NCBI GenBank assembly: GCA_038523655.1
Contig: JBCBJG010000198.1
Location: forward strand, 1 to 6,268
Reading direction: 5' to 3'
Length of the DNA stretch: 6,268 nt
Origin: CALHAX01 sp038523655
GTDB lineage: Bacteria; Pseudomonadota; Alphaproteobacteria; Rhizobiales; CALHAX01
Shown in pieces: positions 1 to 6,179 of this stretch; position 1 is the stretch's first letter, and the number at the start of each line of letters is the position of its first letter. A program made the position numbers and the translations under genes. Under the pieces are notes generated by a model, which had not been told where the DNA came from, ran no database searches, and was given only the letters and a program-made list of their open reading frames with translations.

Positions 1-130
1 CCAGTCGATCCGCAGGTGCTTGATCAGGAACGACGCGACGATCATGCGCACCCGGTTGTGCATCCAGCCTGTCTGGTAGAGCTGCCGCATTCCGGCATCG
101 ACGATGGGATATCCCGTTTGCCCGTGCTGC
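1..130 (-). other. Inverted copy of a photolyase segment (variant haplotype)
   Basis: Read on the minus strand from 129 to 1, this arm encodes 43 residues running from QHGQTGYP to the Trp of IDW. They are identical in amino acids to the segment at 139-267 but use six different synonymous codons. It has no start or stop and is not a working gene. It is best seen as the same photolyase gene from a closely related strain, or less likely a paralogue, attached in reverse orientation. Confidence 0.85.
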
Positions 131-267
131 CAACGACGCAGCACGGGCAAACGGGATATCCCATCGTCGATGCCGGTATGCGGCAGCTTTACCAGACGGG
201 CTGGATGCACAACCGCGTGCGCATGATCGTTGCGTCGTTCCTGATCAAGCACCTACGGATCGACTGG
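1..267. repeat. Left-end fold-back inverted repeat, 130-bp arms
   Basis: Bases 1-130 are the reverse complement of 138-267, with a 7-nt unpaired centre (131-137). The outer arm begins at the first base of the window. The arms differ at six places, read on the right arm at 177, 189, 198, 216, 231 and 255. Both arms encode the same photolyase segment on opposite strands, and all six differences are silent third-codon-position changes. The centre lies inside a conserved photolyase motif, so this is not a natural gene boundary. The likeliest cause is an inverted chimera at a contig end, built from two strain variants. A real inverted duplication is possible but less likely. Confidence 0.97.
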
Positions 268-627
268 GTCGAGGGAGAGAAATGGTTCTGGGACTGCCTC
301 GTGGATGCGGACCTCGCGAGCAATTCGGCGGGCTGGCAGTGGGTGGCCGGCTCCGGAACGGATGCATCGCCCTATTTCCGGATCTTTAACCCGATGTCGC
401 AAGGCGAGAAGTTCGACCCGGAGGGTGCGTACGTACGCCGTTTCGTGCCTGAGCTTGCAAAGCTTCCAAAGTCGGCTATCCACGCGCCGTGGACGGCGGA
501 CAGTCGTGTGTTGAAGGACGCGGGGGTGACCCTCGGCGAGACCTATCCGAAGCCGATGGTCGATCATGCCGAGGCGCGCAAGAAAGCGCTCGAGGGCTAC
601 GAGGTCGTCAAGGCCGCCAACGGTTGA
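139..627 (+). CDS. Deoxyribodipyrimidine photolyase, C-terminal part
   Basis: This is the FAD-binding C-terminal domain of a class I photolyase, the light-driven flavoprotein that reverts cyclobutane pyrimidine dimers. Homology starts at about 139 with GQTGYPIVDAGMRQL, continues through MHNRVRM and the IDW tryptophan (codon 265-267), then SNSAGWQW and GTDASPYFRIFNP, and ends with the EAR...YE tail and TGA at 625-627. From memory of E. coli PhrB, the IDW Trp and the first Trp of GWQW (334-336) match the electron-transfer residues W359 and W382. The Asn at 322-324 matches N378 beside the flavin; plant cryptochromes have Asp there. The N-terminal antenna domain and most of the protein (about 310 residues) are missing because the contig folds back at about 134. 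An open frame continues upstream to an ATG at 16, but that part translates the inverted arm and is spurious. CPD repair is most likely; a cryptochrome-like role cannot be excluded from this part alone. Confidence 0.95.
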   Translation, partial: QHGQTGYPIVDAGMRQLYQTGWMHNRVRMIVASFLIKHLRIDWVEGEKWFWDCLVDADLASNSAGWQWVAGSGTDASPYFRIFNPMSQGEKFDPEGAYVRRFVPELAKLPKSAIHAPWTADSRVLKDAGVTLGETYPKPMVDHAEARKKALEGYEVVKAANG

Positions 628-650
628 GCGCTTTCGCACGTCGGCGAGTG

Positions 651-665
651 GCCGTCGCGGACGGC
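651..665 (+). terminator. Possible GC hairpin after the photolyase gene
   Basis: GCCGTC (651-656), a 3-nt loop and GACGGC (660-665) form a perfect 6-bp stem 23 nt after the photolyase stop. No T-run follows, so it is at best a weak or Rho-dependent end signal. A small palindrome, TGGGT-CT-ACCCA (668-679), lies just downstream. Such short GC stems are common by chance at this base composition. Confidence 0.25.
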
Positions 666-756
666 GCTGGGTCTACCCAAACCCGCGCGGTGCGGCGGCA
701 TCGTTTGTCTTGTTGCGCGCTGCCGGTCCCGAGACATTCGCAAGCCCGCGCTCAGT

Positions 757-760
757 GGAG
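757..760 (+). promoter_or_regulatory. Shine-Dalgarno GGAG setting the GTG start of the acetyltransferase
   Basis: GGAG at 757-760 lies 9 nt before the GTG at 770-772. It supports that GTG over the upstream in-frame ATG at 566, which lies inside the photolyase gene, and over the GTG at 755, which would overlap this site. Homology to the acetyltransferase family also begins just after 770. Confidence 0.6.
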
Positions 761-769
761 ACGTGTTGG

Positions 770-1489
770 GTGGAACGTAACGAAATCGGTCAGCGCCTCG
801 GAAAGTTGGTCCTGGATTGGACGCCGCCACCCCGCCCTGCGCGCGCGCCGCTCGAAGGCCGGCTTGCCCGCGTCGAGCCCCTTGATGCGGAGGTGCATGC
901 GGCGGCGCTGTTTGATGCCTACACCCACGACGCAACCGGCGCGAATTGGACCTATCTGCCCTACGGCCCGTACCCGGATCTGAGCGCGTATCGCGCCTGG
1001 GTCGAGGCGGTGGCGGGGCGATCCGACCCGATGTTTTTCACGGTGATCGAGCGGGCTTCGCAGCGGGCGATGGGGGTGGCGAGTTATCTGCGCATCGACC
1101 CTGAAAACGGGTCGATCGAGGTCGGGCACATTCATTTCTCTCCGCTTCTGCAGCGCAACCCGGCCGGGACGGAAGCGCTCTATCTGATGATGCGGCAGGC
1201 GTTCGAGCTCGGCTACCGGCGGTTTGAATGGAAGTGCAATGCGCTCAACGAGCGGTCCCGGCACGCGGCGCAGCGGCTCGGGCTCAGCTACGAGGGGGTG
1301 TTCCGGCACGCCACGATCGCGAAGGGTCGGAACCGGGATACCGCCTGGTATGCAGCGGTCGATAGCGAGTGGCCGCGGTTACAGGCGGCATACGACACCT
1401 GGCTCGCGGCGGAGAATTTCGATGACGATGGGCGGCAGCGCGTGGCGCTTAGCGCTCTGACCGATCCGATCCTCGTTGCACGCGGCTAG
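770..1489 (+). CDS. GNAT family N-acetyltransferase (RimJ/RimL-like)
   Basis: A 239-residue cytoplasmic protein of the GNAT fold, transferring acetyl from acetyl-CoA to an amine; the substrate cannot be told. Visible family features are the N-terminal NEIGQ...LDW lead-in, LEGR..RVEPLD (about residues 28-39) opening the fold, and NWTYLPYGPY (59-68). Next come GVASYLRIDPENGSIEVGHIHFSP (102-125) over the central strands and the acetyl-CoA loop QRNPAGTEA (128-136). It continues with RRFEWKCNALNERS (150-163), then RLGLSYEGVFR (169-179) and GRNRDTAWY (186-194), and closes with the tail AENFDDDGRQR. The GTG start is chosen from the GGAG 9 nt upstream and from where homology begins. The gene follows the photolyase on the same strand after 142 nt, so co-transcription is possible but not shown. 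It converges on the cNMP-binding gene with 61 nt between the stops. Length is as expected and nothing looks broken. Confidence 0.93.
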   Translation: MERNEIGQRLGKLVLDWTPPPRPARAPLEGRLARVEPLDAEVHAAALFDAYTHDATGANWTYLPYGPYPDLSAYRAWVEAVAGRSDPMFFTVIERASQRAMGVASYLRIDPENGSIEVGHIHFSPLLQRNPAGTEALYLMMRQAFELGYRRFEWKCNALNERSRHAAQRLGLSYEGVFRHATIAKGRNRDTAWYAAVDSEWPRLQAAYDTWLAAENFDDDGRQRVALSALTDPILVARG

Positions 1490-1550
1490 GGGGCGCCGGC
1501 GGCTTTCCCGCTGAATTATCCGGGCGTGGTGCCATTCCGCCGCGATGCGC
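1490..1550. other. Convergent intergenic gap, no clear terminator
   Basis: These 61 nt lie between the stops of the acetyltransferase (+) and the cNMP-binding gene (-), where a two-way terminator would be expected. I see only a weak stem (GCGG/CCGC around the CTTTC at about 1502) and no T-run on either strand. Confidence 0.4.
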
Positions 1551-2009
1551 TCAGCTTTGCGTGCTGGCCCGCGTCGCCGCCAACTCCGCGGTGGTTGCTG
1601 CTAGCCGCTCGGCAAGCACCCGCATCATTTCAAGCGCAAAGTCGGGGAACTCCCGCAGCATGGTGAGAAGCTGATCCTTGGTGACAGCCAAGGCCACGAG
1701 TTCTGCCCTGGCGCGCACGGTCGCGGTGCGGGGCGTGTCACACAGCACACCGATCTCGCCGACGAACTCGTTTTTCTCCACTTGTGCGACGACTTGCTCA
1801 CCTTCTGCACCGGCGACGATCACGTCTGCATCGCCGTTGATGATGACGTAAGCGCGGTCGCCATCCTCGCCTTGCCGAAAGAGGGCCTGGCCGGGCTTGA
1901 AGGTGACGCGTTCGGAAGTGAAAGCGAGCAGCTTGAGCTTCGCGGGATCGACATTCGCGAACAGGGGGATGCGCCGCAACTTGGCGACTTCCTCGTTAAT
2001 CGAACTCAT
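1551..2009 (-). CDS. Stand-alone cyclic nucleotide-binding domain protein
   Basis: A 152-residue soluble protein that is almost entirely one CAP_ED/cNMP-binding domain. LRRIPLFANVDPAKLKLLA (11-29) is the N-terminal helix; F..GQALFRQGEDGDRAYVIINGDADV (37-63) forms the beta-roll. The phosphate-binding cassette FVGEIGVLCDTPRTATVRA (82-100) keeps the residues used by cAMP/cGMP binders: G84, E85 (ribose) and R94-T95 (phosphate). A C-helix with LAERLAATTAEL (132-143) follows. The chain ends there, with no helix-turn-helix, so it is not a CRP/FNR transcription factor. Start: ATG at 2009-2007 with GGAGGA (2016-2021) 6 nt upstream. It begins 24 nt after the stop of the ABC-like gene, so the two form one operon. 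I infer that it senses cAMP, cGMP or a similar ligand and acts on the ABC-like protein. From memory, such proteins often follow this ABC family in alphaproteobacteria; that was not checked. Confidence 0.93.
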   Translation of the reverse strand: MSSINEEVAKLRRIPLFANVDPAKLKLLAFTSERVTFKPGQALFRQGEDGDRAYVIINGDADVIVAGAEGEQVVAQVEKNEFVGEIGVLCDTPRTATVRARAELVALAVTKDQLLTMLREFPDFALEMMRVLAERLAATTAELAATRASTQS

Positions 2010-2033
2010 AACTTTTCCTCCCTGGTCACGCCG

Positions 2034-4910
2034 TCAGTCTATCAGGCTTGCATAGCGGCTGCCGCCTTGAGCGAGGTCAGCTGGTGCACCGCGCTCGACC
2101 AACCGGGCGTTCTCGAACACGAGAACCTCGTCGAAATGCTCGGCGTTTCGCGCGTTCATCAACACCCAGAACGTGGCAAATGCGGCGCGGGTTTCGTTCG
2201 CCTCATCGCCCTCTTTTGCACCATCAACGGATGCGAGGACGCGCTGCAGTACACGGGTCTGCGAACGGGCACTCAGGGCGCTCAACCCACGATTGACGAT
2301 CAGCAGGTCCGGCCGTTTCATCAGCGCACGGGCGAGACCAACGCGTTGGCGCTGGCTGGAGGTTAGCCGCCGACCATTGCTGCCAACCTCGAACTCGAGA
2401 CCTGCTTCGAACACGACGTCATTCATCTCCAGCCGGTTGAGGATCGACTTGAAGATATTGCGCAGGGTTTTTTCTCCGTTGGCGATGCCGTGCGCGGCGC
2501 GGCCGAAGAGGATATTGTCGCGCAGCGTCGCGCCCGGGTTGAATTCGTCTGGCGCATAGAACCAGACCGCGCGCGGGTCTTCGTTCGGCAGCGTGCGCGA
2601 GATTTGGTGGCGGATGCGGAGCAGGCGGGCGCGCAACGCATCGTCGAGGAGGCCAAGGCGGTGTTGCGGCTCGATGTATGCCATGGCGAGGCGCAGGAAC
2701 GCGGTGACAGCCGGTTCACTCGCCGTCTCCATGGCGTCGTGACCGTCCTTCGTGAGCAACTGCCGATAGACCGGTAGCTCGTCGACGGTGATGAACGACA
2801 TCTGTTCGAGGAACGGGTTGCCGGGTTGCAGATCGGCGAACAGCTCGATCATGGTCTCGGCGATGCGTCGGCCAAGCTTGAAGAGCGGGCCATCCAATTC
2901 GGCATCGTGGAGGGTTTTTCGCACGAACGCGTTCTCGGCGAGCGTGTCGGTCGCCCAGTCTGGTTTGCGGGCACGGCCGAAGACCAGATTTCCCGCGATG
3001 GAGAGCTGCGGATTGAACTGCTCAGGATCAAACACGTCGATCAGGTCGCGATATTCCGGGGCGGAGACAATTTTTCGGACGGCCTCGCGCGCTTCCAGCA
3101 CGCGGTCTGAGATGTGACCGTGGGTTTCGGGGTCCAGCCGGCTCCGCAGCCCAAGATCGACGACGTCATTTTCAAGGCCAACGGTGCGGAGCACTTCGGC
3201 GATCCGAGCATTGAGGGCCTGTGCGTCCGCGACGCCGGCGCCGGCGTAGTCGATCCAGTCACGGTCAGCGAGCGGCGGTACGTTGCCCGAGGCGCGGGCC
3301 TCGTCGACCTGCAGCGCCGTCAGATCGGAAAGGTCATCGGCGTCTCCTCGCGCGCTGTCGTTGCCTACGGCATGCCCCGGCGCGTGCTTCAGCGCGTAAA
3401 TGAGGTTTTCGCGCAGGGAGACATTGAGCAGCGTCGGCTCGCTCCCGACGTAGGCGAAGCGCTGTCCGGTCAGGGCTTCCGGCACCTCATCGATCGGGGT
3501 ACCGGCGACCAGGATGCGTCCAGCCGACGTCGGTTGCAGCCGTGCGAGCGCGTCCGCGATCGCTTCGGCGCCCGAATTCACCTCACCGATCGTTGCGATA
3601 TGTCGGCCGGGAGAAATCTCGAACGACGCGTTTTCGACAAGCGTCGCGCCGGTATCGTCAAGCATCGTGACCGCTTCGACAGTGATCGGCTCCGTCACGG
3701 GTGCCACGGGGCCTTCGGGCCGCGTCTGCCGCGCGGGGTCGATCATCCCGTCGGGCGCGAATTGCTCCATTACCTGATCGTATTTGATCTCCACGTCGAG
3801 GCGACGCTGGTCCCAGTCGATCAGCTCCTTGATCGGGCTCGGGAGGTCTTTGTAGGCGGCGATCACGGCGACGAGCTGGCCGATGTCGAGCTGTCCCGAT
3901 ATCGCGAAGGCACCGCCGACGAGGTAGAAGAGGAACGGCGTGACCTGAGCGAGGAAGTTGTTCAGGAACTTGATGAAGAATTTTCGCTGGTAGAACTCGT
4001 AACGGATGAAAAAGATGCGCCCGAGACGGTTCGATATGCCAGCGCGCTCGTAGTTCGACGTGTCGTTCGTGCGGACGTCGGCAATACTGTCGACGATCTC
4101 GCCGACACGGCCGGCAAGTTCGCGGGCGGTGAGTTGGCGCTGTTTGCCGAGTTCGAGCAGACGGCGACGCAGCTTCGGGATCACGATGGCCTGAATCAGC
4201 ACAATCGAACCGGCGATAAGGCCGAGCCAGACGTTCTGCACCACGATGAAAATCATGGCGGTGAGTGCTTGGCCGCCGAGAAAGACCGGCGAGACAAAAG
4301 CGTCGCCGATGAAGCCGCCGAGCGGTTCGACTTCGTCCTTTACCATGGTGGCGACTTCAGGCGCGCGGACGCGTCGGAAGTGACCGATTGGAAAGCGCAG
4401 CACGCGATCGACAAGTTCGAAGCGCAGGCGACGGAGCATGCGTTCGCCGAGCCGGCCCTTGTAGGTGTTGATGTAGAACTTGAAGAGCCCATTGATGCAG
4501 ACGAGCGCTAGGAACGTCAGGCTCAGCGCAACGAGCATCGACATCCGATCGAGATCGAAGCCGTCGAACGTGATACCGCCGCCGAGGAAAGCAGGGAGGG
4601 GGATCGAAAATCCGAGAAACGTCTGAGTTGTCTCGGCGGTCGTGAAACCGTTGCCCTGGATTGGCCCGTTGACGATCCGTTTCGGCAGGTCGAGCGACAG
4701 AAAGTAGATCGGCATCGACAGGACGACGATGGTCAGGATCCACATCTGCTGCGGGCGCGTGTGCCGCCAGATGTAGCGGAACAGACGTTCGTGCATGTCT
4801 ATTGCGTCCGCTTTCTGGTGGCGTCGATGGCGCTCACCGCGATGCGCCCGGTTCTGTTCGTACTCTTGCTCGCCGAGCGATGCAAAATCCGTGATCGGGA
4901 TCACGGACAT
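2034..4910 (-). CDS. ABC exporter-like protein with degenerate, expanded ATPase domain
   Basis: A 958-residue inner-membrane protein. The Arg/His/Gln-rich N-terminus (1-50) leads into a type-IV exporter membrane domain with helices at about 56-75, 124-148, 205-226, 227-246, 316-338 and 341-360. A long extracytoplasmic loop lies at 76-123, and a coupling segment EIVDSIADVRTNDTSNYE at 271-288. The nucleotide-binding domain (about 408-958) is strongly altered. Walker A is GEVNSGAEA (442-450, Lys to Ala448). The Q-loop is YVGSEP (Gln to Ser490), and the signature is LTSSQ (849-853). Walker B is LLIVNR (Asp to Asn873, Glu to Arg874), and the H-loop has no His (Asn919). About 300 extra residues separate Q-loop and signature and repeat a Q-loop-like segment three times. 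ATP hydrolysis is therefore unlikely; substrate unknown. The start is uncertain: ATG 4910 has no good Shine-Dalgarno, and Met39 (4794-4796, MHERLFRYIWRH) is where exporter homology begins. First gene of an operon with the cNMP-binding protein. Confidence 0.93.
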   Translation of the reverse strand: MSVIPITDFASLGEQEYEQNRAHRGERHRRHQKADAIDMHERLFRYIWRHTRPQQMWILTIVVLSMPIYFLSLDLPKRIVNGPIQGNGFTTAETTQTFLGFSIPLPAFLGGGITFDGFDLDRMSMLVALSLTFLALVCINGLFKFYINTYKGRLGERMLRRLRFELVDRVLRFPIGHFRRVRAPEVATMVKDEVEPLGGFIGDAFVSPVFLGGQALTAMIFIVVQNVWLGLIAGSIVLIQAIVIPKLRRRLLELGKQRQLTARELAGRVGEIVDSIADVRTNDTSNYERAGISNRLGRIFFIRYEFYQRKFFIKFLNNFLAQVTPFLFYLVGGAFAISGQLDIGQLVAVIAAYKDLPSPIKELIDWDQRRLDVEIKYDQVMEQFAPDGMIDPARQTRPEGPVAPVTEPITVEAVTMLDDTGATLVENASFEISPGRHIATIGEVNSGAEAIADALARLQPTSAGRILVAGTPIDEVPEALTGQRFAYVGSEPTLLNVSLRENLIYALKHAPGHAVGNDSARGDADDLSDLTALQVDEARASGNVPPLADRDWIDYAGAGVADAQALNARIAEVLRTVGLENDVVDLGLRSRLDPETHGHISDRVLEAREAVRKIVSAPEYRDLIDVFDPEQFNPQLSIAGNLVFGRARKPDWATDTLAENAFVRKTLHDAELDGPLFKLGRRIAETMIELFADLQPGNPFLEQMSFITVDELPVYRQLLTKDGHDAMETASEPAVTAFLRLAMAYIEPQHRLGLLDDALRARLLRIRHQISRTLPNEDPRAVWFYAPDEFNPGATLRDNILFGRAAHGIANGEKTLRNIFKSILNRLEMNDVVFEAGLEFEVGSNGRRLTSSQRQRVGLARALMKRPDLLIVNRGLSALSARSQTRVLQRVLASVDGAKEGDEANETRAAFATFWVLMNARNAEHFDEVLVFENARLVERGAPADLAQGGSRYASLID
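4888..4907. promoter_or_regulatory. 20-bp palindrome with CRP-type core
   Basis: Nine-base arms around a central GG, with the core GTGA-N6-TCAC (4891-4904). This matches the centre of CRP/FNR-family operators (TGTGA-N6-TCACA), with C/G in place of the outer T/A. It falls on codons 2-8 of the ABC-like gene as drawn. If that gene really starts at Met39 (4796), the site would be about 92 nt upstream, where an operator would be expected. Weak -35/-10 candidates on the minus strand (TTGCAT at 4885-4880, TACGAA at 4862-4857, 17-nt spacer) would suit that layout. Chance occurrence is possible. Confidence 0.35.
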
Positions 4911-5033
4911 GTGGTTCGGACTGGCGTGCGCGCGAGCCTTCCTCTAAGGGCGTTCTCGATGTCAGCTTCGGATCCCTCTTGGCACCGGGAACGCGGAAGT
5001 TGACGCCGGGCGGCTGTCGATGGGAGGGCGTCC
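4911..5033. promoter_or_regulatory. Divergent intergenic region with presumed promoters
   Basis: These 123 nt separate the minus-strand ABC-like gene from the plus-strand dehydratase-like gene, so they should hold the plus-strand promoter and perhaps the minus-strand one. I see no convincing -35/-10 pair; TTGGCA at 4979-4984 is the nearest -35-like hexamer and has no good -10. The dehydratase has a clear Shine-Dalgarno, GGAGG (5023-5027), 6 nt before ATG 5034. On the minus strand, AGAGGAAGG lies about 30 nt before ATG 4910 with no start codon at usable distance. Confidence 0.4.
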
Positions 5034-6179
5034 ATGAAGATCACCGATGTTGAGACGTTTGTCGTCGGCAATCCGCCACCGCATTTCGGTGGCCGCTACT
5101 TCATTTTCGTGAAGCTCACGACCGATGGCGGTGTGACCGGCATCGGGGAGATTTACGCGGCCACGTTCGGTCCGCAGACGATCTGCCGGATGGTCGAGGA
5201 TGTCGCCGGGCGGCATGTGGTCGGCACGGACCCGCATCGCATCGAGCATCTCTGGCGCAGTGTCTACGGCCGCGGTTACTCGTTGCGCCCGGATATCTCG
5301 CTGATGGGCGTGCTGAGTGGGATCGAGTGCGCGTGCTGGGACATTGTGGGCAAGGAGGCGGGCAAGCCGGTCTATGAGTTGCTCGGCGGGCGGGTCCATG
5401 AAGGGTTGCGCTCATACACCTACCTCTATCCCGACCCGTCGGATGGCGAGGATGCCTATTCGTCGTCCGCAGTTTACACGGACCCGGATCTCGCGGCCGA
5501 GCGCGCGGCTGCGTGCGTCGCGCAGGGCTTCACGGCGGTAAAGTTCGACCCCGCCGGCCCATACACGGTCTACGATCCCCATCAACCGTCGCTGGACGAT
5601 CTCGAGCGGTCCGAGCTTTTTGTCCGCCGCATCCGCGAGGCTGTCGGAACGCGGGCCGATCTCCTCTTTGGCACACATGGCCAGTTCACCACCTCCGGCG
5701 CGATCCGCATGGCGCGGCGTCTGGAAGCGTATGATCCGCTTTGGTTCGAGGAGCCGACACCGCCGGAAAATCCGCGAGAGATGGCGCGGGTCGCCAGCCA
5801 GACGACGATCCCCATCGCGACGGGCGAGCGGCTCACGACGAAGTACGAGTTCGCCCGCGTGCTGGAGGCGCAGGCGGCGTCGATCCTGCAGTTCGCGCTT
5901 GGCCGTGTCGGGGGCATTCTCGAGGCGAAGAAGATCGCCGGGCTTGCGGAGACTTATTATGCGCAGATCGCGCCGCATCTCTATTGCGGGCCGATTGAGG
6001 GCGCCGCGAACGCACAGGTGGCCGCCTGCTCACCGAATTTCCTGATCCTCGAAAGCATTCAGCGGTGGGAAGGATTTCACGCAGAGATCCTGAAGAAACC
6101 AATGCAGTGGGAGGATGGATATCTGATCCCGCCGACCGAGCCGGGTATCGGTGTCGAGCTCGACGAGGAGGTTGCGCGG
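5034..6179 (+). CDS. Enolase-superfamily (mandelate racemase/galactonate dehydratase-like) enzyme, 3' end lost
   Basis: A mandelate racemase/muconate lactonizing family protein with 382 native residues visible: an N-terminal capping domain (about 1-125, with ISLMGVLSGIECACWDIVGKE.G.PVYELLGG at 88-119) and a TIM barrel. Barrel motifs are AVKFD (168-172), GTHGQ (213-217), WFEEP (237-241), ATGERL (262-267) and IAPH (312-315). Spacing matches E. coli DgoD as I remember it: E239 and E265 fit metal ligands E209 and E235, and H215 and H314 fit catalytic H185 and H285. Gly213 falls where the first metal ligand, Asp183, should be. Acid-sugar dehydration is the best guess; substrate unknown. ATG 5034 has GGAGG 6 nt upstream. 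The C-terminal motif PGIGVELDEEVAR (370-382) shows that only a short tail is missing. Beyond about 6176 the sequence is the inverted arm; the frame stays open to 6268, adding 29 spurious residues. It is transcribed away from the ABC-like operon. Confidence 0.94.

Noticed and set aside
16..138. N-terminal extension of the photolyase frame from ATG 16
   Set aside because: These codons translate the reversed arm of the fold-back; the peptide has no photolyase similarity and the true N-terminal domain is missing.
566..769. Upstream extension of the acetyltransferase frame to ATG 566
   Set aside because: Overlaps the photolyase gene, is Arg-rich and unlike the family; the GTG at 770 with GGAG upstream fits better.
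752..1309. 185-codon minus-strand frame opposite the acetyltransferase
   Set aside because: Antisense shadow; the plus strand carries unmistakable GNAT motifs over the same stretch.
1551..2009. CRP/FNR transcription factor
   Set aside because: The chain ends right after the C-helix; there is no helix-turn-helix domain.
3114..4511. 465-codon open frame on the plus strand
   Set aside because: It lies wholly antisense to the ABC-like gene, has no recognisable domain, and such long shadow frames are expected opposite GC-rich coding sequence.
5412..5978. 188-codon minus-strand frame opposite the dehydratase-like gene
   Set aside because: Arg-rich, without motifs, antisense to a gene with clear family motifs along its full length.
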